64,000 nt of DNA from Paenibacillus sp. BK033 (GCF_004345425.1 NZ_SLVP01000001.1:620001-684000); one strand, 5' to 3'. Positions 17,877 through 27,917 are shown, numbered from the stretch's first letter. Numbers and translations: made by a program. Notes: generated by a model not told the origin, from the letters alone.

Positions 17877-19454
17877 ATGAACAAAAAAATGTTGGTTTTA
17901 CTGCCCGTTCTCACGCTGTTAGCGGGCGGATTGGCTGGCTGCGGCGACGATAACAACAATAATAAAGAGAGCCAATCCACTTCTACGGAGACGAAGGCCC
18001 CTTCGGGCTCGCCGGTTACGCTTACGGTGGAGGTATTTGACAGAGGCATACAAGGCCAGCCGGATTTGAACAACAACACTTGGACCAGGTATATTAACGA
18101 GCATTTCGGCAAGCCAAACAATGCGGTCGTAAAATTTGTTCCGGTTCCGAGATCGCAGGAGATTGATAAGCTGAACGTCATGATGGCAGCGGGCGAAGCG
18201 CCGGATATTTCCTTTACCTATGACAGCGCAACCGTATCCCGGTACGCAAAGATTAACGGGATTATGCCACTGGAGGAATTGCTTGAAAAGTACGGCCAGG
18301 ATTTGAAAAATTATCTGGGTGAGACCGTTCTTGCTTACGGGCAATTCAACGGAAAACAGATGGCGATCCCCGCAAAACGAACATCGCTGGCTTGGATCGG
18401 CAGTTTCATCCGTAAGGATTGGCTGGACAAATTAGGGCTGCCGGTTCCGACGAACAGAGATGAGTTATATAATACTCTTGTTGCATTCCGAGACAAAAAT
18501 CCCGGAGGGGTTGACGGCGTTATTCCATGGGGATTGGCGGCGACCGGCATGAATTACGGAACCGGCAATTTGGCCGAATCGTTCTGGGGCGAGCAGTCGG
18601 AGGAGGATTTCGTAACGTCTCCGAACTGGTTAAAGCCCGGAAACAAGGAATCGCTGAAATTCCTCAACAAGCTGTACAACGAAAAATTGATCAGCCCCGA
18701 TTTTGCGTTGGATAAGACGGCAAAGCAGGCGGACGCGGACGTGACAAACGGCAAGGTCGGATTTTTCAGCGCGAACTGGGATTACGCGTTTAGACAAAAT
18801 ATAAGCGAGCCGCTAAAAGCCAATGTGCCGGATGCTAACTTTATCCCGATCGATACGTTTAAAAACGAGGAAGGCAAATACAAAAAAATGATTTACAATG
18901 AAAACGGCTTAAATGTTTTTATACCGAAATCCAGCAAAAATGCGGAGCTGGCGATTAAATATTTGAACTGGATGGCGAACCCCGAGGTGTTATTTTTCCT
19001 GCAATACGGGGAAGAAGGAGTTAACCACAAAACGGTTGACGGAATCCCGCAGGTTATCGCGCAAACCGGCGACAATATGCAGACGAGTCCGCAAAACCTC
19101 GACTATACCCTGGTGGTAAACGGCGTTGAGCTTGGCGATCAAGAGAAGAATATTAAAGCCCTTTCCGCTTCGTATGCCGGATTAGAAGAGACGGCAGAGC
19201 AGTCCTACAAAATCAATACGACGGACGGTTACACCGCCTTCTTCTACGATACGCCAAATGATGCCAACATCAAGTTCGGCAAAACGCTTGGGGATATGAA
19301 CAAACAAATGACCGATAAACTGATTGTATGCAAGCCTTCCGATTTCGACAGCTTATACGACAAGCTTGTGGACGAGTATATGGCAGCTGGCGGCAAGGCT
19401 GTCATGGAAGAAAATGTGAAAATTTACGAAGCGATGCAGGCAAACAAGAAGTGA
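17877..19454 (+). CDS. Extracellular solute-binding lipoprotein (LplA type)
   Basis: 525 residues. Lipoprotein signal peptide MNKKM with lipobox LAGC at about residue 21, then DDNNNNKE linker. Family 1 solute-binding protein of the long class; PDISFTYDSA and NEAG-poor middle match sister proteins at 495 and 13406 in layout but not closely in sequence, so ligand probably differs. GAGG lies 9 bases before the ATG. Followed by a perfect hairpin terminator before the response regulator. Confidence 0.9.
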   Translation: MNKKMLVLLPVLTLLAGGLAGCGDDNNNNKESQSTSTETKAPSGSPVTLTVEVFDRGIQGQPDLNNNTWTRYINEHFGKPNNAVVKFVPVPRSQEIDKLNVMMAAGEAPDISFTYDSATVSRYAKINGIMPLEELLEKYGQDLKNYLGETVLAYGQFNGKQMAIPAKRTSLAWIGSFIRKDWLDKLGLPVPTNRDELYNTLVAFRDKNPGGVDGVIPWGLAATGMNYGTGNLAESFWGEQSEEDFVTSPNWLKPGNKESLKFLNKLYNEKLISPDFALDKTAKQADADVTNGKVGFFSANWDYAFRQNISEPLKANVPDANFIPIDTFKNEEGKYKKMIYNENGLNVFIPKSSKNAELAIKYLNWMANPEVLFFLQYGEEGVNHKTVDGIPQVIAQTGDNMQTSPQNLDYTLVVNGVELGDQEKNIKALSASYAGLEETAEQSYKINTTDGYTAFFYDTPNDANIKFGKTLGDMNKQMTDKLIVCKPSDFDSLYDKLVDEYMAAGGKAVMEENVKIYEAMQANKK

Positions 19455-19478
19455 TATAAGGGGTTGGCTGGCTGGCAA

Positions 19479-19508
19479 GCCTATGGACTTAAGGGTCCAT
19501 AGGCCTTT
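19479..19508 (+). terminator. Hairpin terminator or attenuator between binding protein and response regulator
   Basis: Perfect 10-base arms GCCTATGGAC and GTCCATAGGC around TTAAGG, followed by CTTTGTC. The T run is short, so read-through into the regulator is likely. Confidence 0.7.
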
Positions 19509-19565
19509 GTCTATATAAAGCGAATGACTGCGATTATGACGACAGGAACCTATCGGGAGGTACTT

Positions 19566-20990
19566 ATGTATAGTGTCATTATTGTGGATGATGAGCCTTG
19601 GGCGATTAAAGGGATTAGTAATGCCTTTGACTGGAGTAAACACGGATTCGAAATAACGGGTCAGTTCACTAGCGTCCACAAAGCATATGAGTTTATATGC
19701 GAGGAAAATCCCGATCTGATCGTTACGGACATTAGAATGCCCGAAATTTCCGGACTTGAGCTGATGAGGATGACCAAGAAAAAGGGCGTGGAAGCCGACT
19801 TTGTATTTGTAAGCGGTTTCGCCGAGTTTGCCTATGCGCAGGAAGCTATACGATACGGCGCGCTGGATTATTTCCTGAAGCCTATCGATATTGAGCTTGC
19901 GGAATCGTTCATACATAAGTTGGCTGTCCATTTTGCCAAAAAAAGAAGTCATCGCAATAACCTTATTCTGGAGGCGTTAATGTCCACGGACAACCATGAA
20001 TTGAGCCGTTTAACGCCTTTTTTTAATTCTTCTTCGGGTGAAGACTATTATCGCGCGCTTATCGTCTATTCGAATCGTGATCAAATCTGCGGCAGAAAGA
20101 GGTTTGATGTCGAGCATACCTTGGAGATAGAGCTGGGATCAAGGAAAACGCTGTACATCCTAAAAAGCGGCCAATTGGCGAACTTGCAGGGGCTTGAATG
20201 GGCGGGGACGGACATTAAAGCTGCGGGAATCAGCAGCATCTCGAATCATTACAAGGATCTTGCCAAGCTGATTAAGGAATCGGATCTGGCGGCCTCCAAG
20301 GTTTTTTTGAATGAGGATGAGAAAGGGCTGTTCGAGTACGAACAAAAGCTGGATACGGTCAAGCCGTATATAGATAGCATTTCCGTCATGATCCAGGAGA
20401 AACAATTTGAGGCATTGGAGGATACCATAGGGAGGCTTAAAAACGATTTCAGCAAAAATAATGCGGGCATGGGGGAGGTTGTTTATTTATGGAATCAGGT
20501 GGTCGGCGTATTATTGGCTTCCTTTTATGAGGAGCTGAAAGACATGGAGCTGGGCTTCCTCAATTATGCCGAGCTCAAGGAGCGTTTTGAGAATTTTGAG
20601 TCCTTATGCGGCTTTTTATATGACGTTCTTCTCTACATCAGGCAGTTGAACCGCCAATGCGCAAGTGAAGGCGATATCGGCTCCTATTTCGCTCAGATGG
20701 TGAAATATATCGATAATCATTATTCTACCAAGCTGTACCTGAAGGATTTATCCGCGAAGTTTTTCCTTAATCAGGTTTATTGCTGCCAGTTGTTCAAGAA
20801 GAATTTGGGGAAAACCTTCTCGGAATATGTCACGGAACTCAGGATAAACAAAGCCTGCGAGCTGTTGAAGCATACGGAAATGTCCGTCGAGGAAGTAGCG
20901 TTAAAGGTAGGAATCATGGATTATTATTATTTCAATAAAGTATTCAAGAAGCAATGCGGAATAACCCCGGCAAAGTACAGAAAATGCTGA
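19566..20990 (+). CDS. YesN-type response regulator with AraC DNA-binding domain
   Basis: 474 residues. Receiver domain with Asp55 (IVTDIRMPE) and Lys in YFLKPID; AraC double helix-turn-helix at about 375-474 (LSAKFFLNQVYCCQLF, VALKVGIMDYYYFNKVFKK). GGGAGG at 19555-19560 sets the ATG; the open frame before it is not used. Its cognate kinase would be the gene just downstream, but that gene has lost its catalytic half, so this regulator is probably orphaned or answers to another kinase. Confidence 0.9.
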   Translation: MYSVIIVDDEPWAIKGISNAFDWSKHGFEITGQFTSVHKAYEFICEENPDLIVTDIRMPEISGLELMRMTKKKGVEADFVFVSGFAEFAYAQEAIRYGALDYFLKPIDIELAESFIHKLAVHFAKKRSHRNNLILEALMSTDNHELSRLTPFFNSSSGEDYYRALIVYSNRDQICGRKRFDVEHTLEIELGSRKTLYILKSGQLANLQGLEWAGTDIKAAGISSISNHYKDLAKLIKESDLAASKVFLNEDEKGLFEYEQKLDTVKPYIDSISVMIQEKQFEALEDTIGRLKNDFSKNNAGMGEVVYLWNQVVGVLLASFYEELKDMELGFLNYAELKERFENFESLCGFLYDVLLYIRQLNRQCASEGDIGSYFAQMVKYIDNHYSTKLYLKDLSAKFFLNQVYCCQLFKKNLGKTFSEYVTELRINKACELLKHTEMSVEEVALKVGIMDYYYFNKVFKKQCGITPAKYRKC

Positions 20991-21021
20991 TTTTTAAAAA
21001 ACGTATCGGAGTGTGTGCAGC

Positions 21022-21912
21022 TTGAAGATCAGCAAACTGAAGCTTAAGCATCAGATCTTCCTTATCGTGTTATTTACGGTGATCCTCTTTACCTTTATGG
21101 AGGCTTATTTTTATTTCAGCTTTTATAATCTGACCCAGACACGGGCTGCCAATTACGGCAACAAAATCATTGAGCAGACGCGCCAAAAGATCGATTCGGT
21201 GTTCAACGATATAAAGATCAGCACGAATATTGCGGTAGATAATAGAAAAATTCAGGAGTTTACAACGGCGGACAATGATTACGCGAGAGATATCGATATC
21301 GGCAATTACGTCATCGACCTGATGGAGTATATGAGAGCCTTTAATTCCTACGTAAGCGGCATTGTCATTAATGATAATGAAGGCAGAAAGGTTTACAGCG
21401 TGGATTCGATAACCGGCGATATCTTTTTCATGAATCAATATAACGCGTTTATCAATAAGTATAAAAACGATAGCACGGCTTTAGACAAGGGAAGTTTTAC
21501 GGATCTGTTCAAAGACGGGAAATCCGGAAATGAGTATTTCTTTTATGTGGCACCCATTATCGAATCGATAGGCGGCGTTCATTTTTCCCAAAGAACCGGT
21601 TATTGTTCCGTTATGGTCAATATCGAAAAGCTGCAGGAGCTGATCGAAAACACGGAGCTTACGCCTCATTCCGCCTTGTATATTCTGAACAGCAGCAATG
21701 AGGTCATCGCTTCCAATCAGGCAAGCTTCCGCGGAGTGTTATTCGAGGATATTCTGTCGGCGGACCGGGACAATCTGACAAGCGGAATGAAAACGAAGAT
21801 TAACGGGGAAAAGGTTATCGTTCAGGAAAAGGGTTTGGAGCAAGCCGACGGATGGAGCATCGTCAGCATTATTCCGGTACATGAATTGACGGCCGACATG
21901 AACCCGATTAAA
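21022..21912 (+). pseudogene. Truncated YesM-type histidine kinase (sensor part only)
   Basis: About 297 residues of a sensor kinase: membrane segment near residues 10-32 (IFLIVLFTVILFTFMEAYFY-like), then an extracellular Cache-like region to IIPVHELTADMNPIK. HAMP, NPHF and HATPase boxes are absent; the frame runs on for about 20 foreign codons and stops at 21972. TTG 21022 is preferred over GTG 21013 because GGAG sits at 21008-21011. The loss is a clean join to a GH43 gene, consistent with a deletion. Unless the stump has a role, the linked regulator lacks its kinase. Confidence 0.85.
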
Positions 21913-22265
21913 CATTTCTCATTTATTCGGCCAGCACGACTTGGTCCGAGGATTATTCGCTGGGGATGCTGACCATGGAGGATTCGGCCGATCCGATGGC
22001 TGCGGGTTCCTGGACGAAAACGATGCAGCCGGTATTTAAGAAAAGCGTGGAGAACGGGGTGTACGCAACCGGACACAACAGCTTTACCAAGTCGCCCGAT
22101 GATCAGGAGGATTGGATGGTCTACCATGCGCTGCACGCGCCTGGAGTAGAGACCAAGCATCGAGCGACCCGTATTCAGAAGTTTGGCTGGCATCCGGACG
22201 GAACGCCCGATTTTGGAGCGCCTTACGGGGATGCGTTTGACTTGAAGGTTCCGTCGGGAGAATAA
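21912..22265 (+). pseudogene. Truncated GH43 glycosidase (C-terminal part only)
   Basis: In the frame following a TAA at 21909-21911 the sequence reads FLIYSASTTWSEDYSLGMLTM, then WTKTMQPVFKKS, VYATGHNSFTKSPDD and EDWMVYHAL, the C-terminal blades of a GH43 arabinosidase/xylosidase. The N-terminal blades with catalytic Asp residues are missing, so the product cannot be active. It joins the broken kinase at about 21905-21920. No ribosome binding site precedes it. Confidence 0.8.
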
Positions 22266-22398
22266 GCAACCTCTTTTTTTATCAATTAATACATCAATTC
22301 TGTAACTAAATAGTTTTTCTGCGAGATGAAACGGCGAAAAAGCTCATGAATATGCTGAAAAGGTCGAGTTTAATCATTTTATTTCCATTATTTTAAAA

Positions 22399-22412
22399 TG
22401 AAAACGTTGACA
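22399..22412. promoter_or_regulatory. Perfect cre site (CcpA) before binding-protein gene
   Basis: TGAAAACGTTGACA matches all 14 positions of TGWNANCGNTNWCA. It lies 17 bases before the start codon and directly before the ribosome binding site, a roadblock position. The importer and GH2 genes that follow are therefore likely repressed on preferred sugars. Confidence 0.8.
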
Positions 22413-22429
22413 TTAAGGGGGATAAAAAT

Positions 22430-24175
22430 ATGGGAACGATGAAGAAACGTTTGCTTAACCTGTTGCTTGTATCCGTACTGACCGGTTCCGCTCTGGCGGC
22501 CTGCAGCAACAACAATAATGATTCGAAGGAGTCCGCGGATCCGGCCGCAACAGCAGATAGCTCGCAGGCGCCGGCGGAAACGACGGCTTTCTCGGATATC
22601 AGCCCAACCATCCGCGGCAATAAAGCCCCAACCCAAGAGCAGATGGATGAAGTCAACAACACGTTAAACGATACTTATCTCGGCGACCTGTACGACGAGA
22701 AAATTCCGAGCCATTATGAAGCTTACCCTTATAAAAAGGACGTCACGCTCGACGTGTGGCTGCCGGCCGATTCGCAAATTCCGGATATGAATAATCAGGT
22801 CGTACAGAAGCAGGTTGAAAAATTAACCGGCATCAAGGTGAATTTCATTACGCCGCCGGTTGGCCAAGAAGCTGACGCGTTTACGCTGATGATGTCCTCG
22901 GGCGAGCTGCCGGACATTATTATCGAACCGGAACGTTACCCGGGCGGAATGGAAGCGGGCGTTAAAGACGGCGCTTACCTGGATTTGACAGATGACATGG
23001 ATAAATACGCTCCGAACTATAGCGAATGGCGCAACTCCGATGAGACAAGAAGAAAAACAACGGTAACGGACAACGGCAAGCTGCTGGGCTTCTACGGCAT
23101 CGCTCCTTATTCCGAATGGATGTGGTTCGGCATGCTGATCAAGAAGGAAGCGCTCGAGAAGACGGGGCTCGAAGTGCCGAATACGATCGACGAATGGCAT
23201 GCGTTCCTGACCAAAGCGAAGGAAGCCGGTTACAGCGAACCTCTTAACTACGGTTCGACTTACGGCCAGATCTTTACCGGCATCATTAACGGCGCTTACG
23301 GCGTATGGGACTGGACGTTTATGGATGCGGACGGCAAAGTGCAATGGGGTCCCGCCCAGCCTAAGGCGAAGGACTACCTGGCCACCATGCAGCAATGGAA
23401 CAAAGAGGGACTGCTGAACAAAGACTGGGCGACGGCGGACTTCAACCAGCGGATGGCGAGCGCCGTTTCGGATAAAACGGCCGTCATGATGGATTCTCCG
23501 GATACGATGTGGAGCTACTGGAAGCAGCAAAACAACATCGACTTCGTCGGCGCTTTAAACCCGGTTCTGAATGCCGGCGACAAGGCGGCTACCACCTATA
23601 AAAATTTCAAAAGAACAGGCCGCTCCGCTGCGATTACGACTCAAGCCGACGATGTGGAAGCGGCGATGAGATGGCTGGATTTTGCTTACAGCAAGAAGGG
23701 CTGGGAGATTCTGAACTACGGCGAATACGGCAAGGTGCATCTGATTGACGAGACAGGCAAGCCTTACTTCCAGCCGGAAAGCTATATTTACAAGGATCCG
23801 GACGGTCAGCCGGTGGCGACTACTCTTGTCAAATACCGCATGCACTCCTGGCCGGATATCCGCGACGAGCATAACTCCAACCCGCTGATCGTTGCAGAGG
23901 GCAGCTACTCGGGAGATATCCGGAAAACTTGGACGGAAAATATGGATACGAGCGCAGCGATGCCTCCGATCACGTTCACGACGGAAGAAGCCTCCCGCGA
24001 AGCGGAGCTTGGCAACCAGCTGTCGACGCTGCGCAATGAATATTTTGCCAAAATCATCAAGGGCCAGCTGCCGGTCGATGCCTATGACAAATTCCTGAGC
24101 GAAGCGAAGAAGATGGGGCTTGACGAGTTCCTGAGCATCCATCAGGCTGCGCTTGACCGGTATAACGCGCGGTAA
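22430..24175 (+). CDS. Extracellular solute-binding lipoprotein (LplA type)
   Basis: 581 residues. Signal peptide with lipobox LAAC at about residue 25, followed by SNNNNDSKE linker. Large family 1 binding protein with an extra N-terminal helical part (TQEQMDEVNNTLNDTYLGDL), as in YtcQ-type proteins. AAGGGGG precedes the ATG. Starts an operon with two permeases and a GH2 enzyme; the order differs from the two other importers here, where the binding protein comes last. Repression by CcpA is suggested by the cre site just upstream. Confidence 0.92.
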   Translation: MGTMKKRLLNLLLVSVLTGSALAACSNNNNDSKESADPAATADSSQAPAETTAFSDISPTIRGNKAPTQEQMDEVNNTLNDTYLGDLYDEKIPSHYEAYPYKKDVTLDVWLPADSQIPDMNNQVVQKQVEKLTGIKVNFITPPVGQEADAFTLMMSSGELPDIIIEPERYPGGMEAGVKDGAYLDLTDDMDKYAPNYSEWRNSDETRRKTTVTDNGKLLGFYGIAPYSEWMWFGMLIKKEALEKTGLEVPNTIDEWHAFLTKAKEAGYSEPLNYGSTYGQIFTGIINGAYGVWDWTFMDADGKVQWGPAQPKAKDYLATMQQWNKEGLLNKDWATADFNQRMASAVSDKTAVMMDSPDTMWSYWKQQNNIDFVGALNPVLNAGDKAATTYKNFKRTGRSAAITTQADDVEAAMRWLDFAYSKKGWEILNYGEYGKVHLIDETGKPYFQPESYIYKDPDGQPVATTLVKYRMHSWPDIRDEHNSNPLIVAEGSYSGDIRKTWTENMDTSAAMPPITFTTEEASREAELGNQLSTLRNEYFAKIIKGQLPVDAYDKFLSEAKKMGLDEFLSIHQAALDRYNAR

Positions 24176-24272
24176 ATTCAGGTTAAGGTTCACACAGGAG
24201 ATGAACGGGCATGGCCGTGTTGCGGACTCCGCAGTCGGCGATGCCCTACCTGGGATATAAGGCGGTGGATGC

Positions 24273-25187
24273 ATGAGAACGGGTCAAATCATTAAAAAGG
24301 ACGTTAAAAAAAATTGGTTTGTCTATATGCTGGCTGTACCGGTCATCGCATGGTTTGTTATTTTCTGCTATGGGCCGATGTGGGGACTGTTAATCGCGTT
24401 TAAGGACTTTAAGCCTCTGCTGGGCTTCTCGAACAGCGACTGGGTCGGATTGAAGCATTTTATCGATTTCTTTGAAGGTCCGTACTTCTGGCGAGTCGTC
24501 AAAAATACGCTGCTTCTTAACGCATGGGGCCTTGCCTTTGGCTTTACCGCTCCGATTGTATTGGCGTTATTGCTTAACGAAATACGCGACGGCAAGTTCA
24601 AGAAGCTGGTCCAGACGATCACTTACATGCCGCATTTTATCTCTTTGGTTGTCGTGTGCGGGATGATTCATATTTTTACGGCGGATGAAGGGGTTATTAC
24701 CCAGCTGCTCCAGCTGATCACGGGTAAGGATTACACCTCCTTGCTCGGGTATTCGAGTTTCTTCAGGCCAATCTATACGTTCTCCGACATTTGGCAGACG
24801 ATCGGCTGGTCCAGCATCATCTATCTCGCCGCCATGAGCTCGATCGATTCAACGCTGTACGAAGCGGCTGATATGGACGGAATCGGCAGGCTGAAGAAAA
24901 TGTGGCATATTACGCTGCCGCAGATCAGCCCGGTCATCATCATCCTGTTTATCTTCGCGGTAGGCGGCATCATGGCGTCCAGCTACGAGAAGATTATCCT
25001 TCTCTACAATCCGCTTACCTATGATAGAGCCGACGTTATTGCTTCCTATGTCTACCGGAGAGGCTTGCGCGAAGCAAGCTTGAGCTATTCGACGGCCGTA
25101 GGTCTTATCAGCTCGTTGGTCAACTTTGCCCTGCTCTGGGTAACGAACAAAATCGCAAGCCGCAAATCCGAAGTGAGCTTATGGTAG
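24273..25187 (+). CDS. Sugar ABC transporter permease, LplB type
   Basis: 304 residues, six membrane segments starting at FVYMLAVPVIAWFVIF; EAA loop EAADMDGIGRLKKMWHITLP. The 97 bases between it and the binding-protein stop hold no terminator. Pairs with the next gene as the membrane pore of the importer. Confidence 0.93.
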   Translation: MRTGQIIKKDVKKNWFVYMLAVPVIAWFVIFCYGPMWGLLIAFKDFKPLLGFSNSDWVGLKHFIDFFEGPYFWRVVKNTLLLNAWGLAFGFTAPIVLALLLNEIRDGKFKKLVQTITYMPHFISLVVVCGMIHIFTADEGVITQLLQLITGKDYTSLLGYSSFFRPIYTFSDIWQTIGWSSIIYLAAMSSIDSTLYEAADMDGIGRLKKMWHITLPQISPVIIILFIFAVGGIMASSYEKIILLYNPLTYDRADVIASYVYRRGLREASLSYSTAVGLISSLVNFALLWVTNKIASRKSEVSLW

Positions 25188-25205
25188 AAAGGGGAGGCTA
25201 TTACG

Positions 25206-26105
25206 ATGAGATATGATTCGCTTAGCAGCAGGGCATTTGATGTCATGATCTATGTCCTGCTTACGGTATTAACATTGTGCTGCCTGTATCCGATCGTCCA
25301 TATCATCTTCGCTTCCGTCAGCGACCCGGCAAGACTGGTCGCGCATAAAGGCGTGTTGTTAAAGCCGCTTGGCCTTACGATGGACGGCTACAAGCTCATT
25401 TTCAAGGATAACAGTCTATTGGTTGGCTACAAGAATACAATTTTGTATGTAGGGCTTGGAACGCTGGTGAATATGCTCATGACGATTATGGGCGCTTTTG
25501 TTCTGTCCAGGCGCGATTTGTATTTCAAGAAATATATCATGATCATCATTACCGTGACGATGTTTTTCGGCGGCGGATTAATTCCTTGGTTCTTATTAAT
25601 GAAGGATATCGGTCTGTACAACAATCTGTGGGCGATGATTCTGCCTACGGCCCTGAATACTTGGAATATGATCGTGCTTCGTACCGGCTTTCAGTCGATT
25701 CCGGCCGAGCTGGAGGAGGCGGCGATTATCGACGGCTCAAGCCAGCTGAAGCTGCTCGTGAACGTTATTCTGCCGCTGTCCAAGGCGACGCTCGCCGTTA
25801 TTTTCCTCTATTATCTCGTGGGCAACTGGAACTCCTGGTTTAACGCGATGGTGCTGCTGAAGGACCGGGATCAGTTCCCGCTGCAGCTATTATTGAAGGA
25901 AATTCTGGTCGCGAACGATTCCACGGCTACGACTCAGGGCAGCGCCGGCGGCGTTGTGATCGACAGCGCATCCAGCGCGACCGCTTTCCGGGAATTGGTG
26001 AAGTATTGCGCGATCGTATTTTCCACCTTGCCGATTCTAATGGTGTATCCGTTCCTGCAGAAATACTTTGTTAAAGGCGTCTATGTCGGTTCGATTAAAG
26101 GCTAA
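25206..26105 (+). CDS. Sugar ABC transporter permease, YtcP/LplC type
   Basis: 299 residues, six membrane segments, EAA loop EEAAIIDGSSQLKLLVNVILP, C-terminus KYFVKGVYVGSIKG. GGGGAGG lies 8 bases before the ATG. Nineteen bases separate it from the partner permease, and 22 bases from the GH2 gene, so all are one transcript. Confidence 0.93.
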   Translation: MRYDSLSSRAFDVMIYVLLTVLTLCCLYPIVHIIFASVSDPARLVAHKGVLLKPLGLTMDGYKLIFKDNSLLVGYKNTILYVGLGTLVNMLMTIMGAFVLSRRDLYFKKYIMIIITVTMFFGGGLIPWFLLMKDIGLYNNLWAMILPTALNTWNMIVLRTGFQSIPAELEEAAIIDGSSQLKLLVNVILPLSKATLAVIFLYYLVGNWNSWFNAMVLLKDRDQFPLQLLLKEILVANDSTATTQGSAGGVVIDSASSATAFRELVKYCAIVFSTLPILMVYPFLQKYFVKGVYVGSIKG

Positions 26106-26127
26106 TTGCAAAGGAGCTTGCTAACTT

Positions 26128-27879
26128 ATGAAACTTACGATTCCCCGTCCCGAATATCCGCGTCCCCAGTGGGTTCGGCCTGATTGGATCAATCTGAACG
26201 GACAGTGGCAGTTCGAGATCGACCACGGCAAAAGCGGCAAGGAGCGCGGGTTCCAGGAACCCGGCTTTGAGCTCTCCGGTACGATTACCGTCCCGTTCTG
26301 CCCGGAGAGCAGGCTCTCGGGCGTAGAATACAAGGATTTTATGGCGGCGGTCTGGTACAAGAGAGAAATTACACTTCCGGATGAATGGGCAAACGGCGGG
26401 CGGATTCTGCTTCACTTTGGCGCTGTGGATTACGAAGCGGAAGTATGGGTAAACGGTACGGCGGTAGGCAGGCACCGAGGCGGTTATTCCTCCTTCAGCT
26501 TTGATGTTACGTTCGCGGTGTCGGCGGGCAGCAATGTGATTACCGTATATGCGGTAGATGATCAGCGCTCGGGGCGTCAGCCGCGTGGCAAGCAATGCGG
26601 TGGCTACTTCTCTTCGGGCTGCGATTATACCCGTACAACGGGCATTTGGCAGACAGTCTGGCTGGAACGGGTTCCGGAGACTTATTTGGCAGGGATGAAG
26701 CTTGTCCCAGATCCGGATAACGCTTGCGCGCATCTGGAGCTGCAGCTTGGCGGAAGCGGGGTTCAGGTAGGCACAACGCTGGCTGTGAACGCATCGTACG
26801 ATGGGGCAACGGCCGGTTCGGCGAGTGGGACGGTATCCGGTCCGTCGTCGCGGCTTACGCTCCCATTATCGGAGGTTCATCTTTGGGAGCCGGGCAATCC
26901 GCAATTGTACGATCTGGAGATCAGTCTGGTTCGGGACGGGCAGACGCTTGATACGGTCCGATCGTATTTTGGGCTTCGCTGCGTGAAGCTGGACGGCATG
27001 GCATTCCGCATTAACGGCAATTCCGTATTCCAACGGCTTGTGCTGGATCAGGGCTTTTACCCGGATGGCGTCTATACGGCTCCAAGCGACGAGGATCTTC
27101 GCAAGGATATCGAGATCTCGATGGAGCTTGGTTTTAACGGCGCAAGGCTGCATGAGAAAATATTCGAGCCCCGTTTCCTGTATTGGGCGGATAAGCTTGG
27201 TTACCTGGTATGGGGCGAGCATGCCAACTGGGGACTGGACATCACGACTTCGGAGGGGCTGGCCGGCTTTTTGCCGGAATGGCTGGAAGGAATGGAACGG
27301 GATTTCAACCATCCGGCGCTCATTGGCTGGTGTCCGTTTAACGAGACTTGGGATAAGGACGGGACCAAGCAAAATAACGAGGTGCTCCGCATCGTCTACG
27401 AGGTGACGAAGCGGATGGACCCGACGCGTCCGGTTATCGATACTAGCGGCAATTTCCATGTCGTCACGGATATATTCGACGTCCATGATTACGACCAGAA
27501 TCCGGAGACGTTTAAGGCGAGATACGAGCCGATGAAAAACGGCGGCGAAGTGTTTAATACGTTCCCTAAGAGGCAGCAGTATGAAGGCCAGCCTTATTTC
27601 GTCAGCGAATACGGCGGGATCTGGTGGAATCCGGAACAGAAGGACGAGAAGTCGTGGGGTTACGGCGACCGTCCGGTATCGGAGGAGGCGTTCATTGCCC
27701 GTTATGCGGGTCTGACGGATACGCTGCTGGACCATCCTAAGATGTTCGGTTTCTGCTATACGCAGCTGTACGACGTGGAGCAGGAAGTAAACGGCTTGTA
27801 TACGTACGACAGACGGGCCAAGTTCGACCCCGAGCTGATCCGCCGTATTAATAGCCGCAAGGCGGCGATAGAGGACTGA
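26128..27879 (+). CDS. GH2 glycoside hydrolase (beta-galactosidase-like)
   Basis: 583 residues: sugar-binding jelly-roll domain (about 10-190; WYKREITLPDEW), immunoglobulin-like domain (about 190-285), and TIM barrel (about 285-575). Acid/base Glu406 in WCPFNETWD, nucleophile Glu494 in VSEYGG. The C-terminal domains of LacZ are absent, which is common for short GH2 enzymes acting on arabinosides, glucuronides or galactosides. No signal peptide, so it works on imported oligosaccharides. Last gene of the operon, closed by a hairpin terminator. Confidence 0.92.
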   Translation: MKLTIPRPEYPRPQWVRPDWINLNGQWQFEIDHGKSGKERGFQEPGFELSGTITVPFCPESRLSGVEYKDFMAAVWYKREITLPDEWANGGRILLHFGAVDYEAEVWVNGTAVGRHRGGYSSFSFDVTFAVSAGSNVITVYAVDDQRSGRQPRGKQCGGYFSSGCDYTRTTGIWQTVWLERVPETYLAGMKLVPDPDNACAHLELQLGGSGVQVGTTLAVNASYDGATAGSASGTVSGPSSRLTLPLSEVHLWEPGNPQLYDLEISLVRDGQTLDTVRSYFGLRCVKLDGMAFRINGNSVFQRLVLDQGFYPDGVYTAPSDEDLRKDIEISMELGFNGARLHEKIFEPRFLYWADKLGYLVWGEHANWGLDITTSEGLAGFLPEWLEGMERDFNHPALIGWCPFNETWDKDGTKQNNEVLRIVYEVTKRMDPTRPVIDTSGNFHVVTDIFDVHDYDQNPETFKARYEPMKNGGEVFNTFPKRQQYEGQPYFVSEYGGIWWNPEQKDEKSWGYGDRPVSEEAFIARYAGLTDTLLDHPKMFGFCYTQLYDVEQEVNGLYTYDRRAKFDPELIRRINSRKAAIED

Positions 27880-27890
27880 TGAATGCAGGA

Positions 27891-27917
27891 GGCTTCCGGT
27901 AAACGGAAGTCTTTTTC
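27891..27917 (+). terminator. Terminator after GH2 gene
   Basis: GGCTTCCG pairs with CGGAAGTC (one G-T pair) around GTAAA, followed by TTTTT. Confidence 0.8.
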
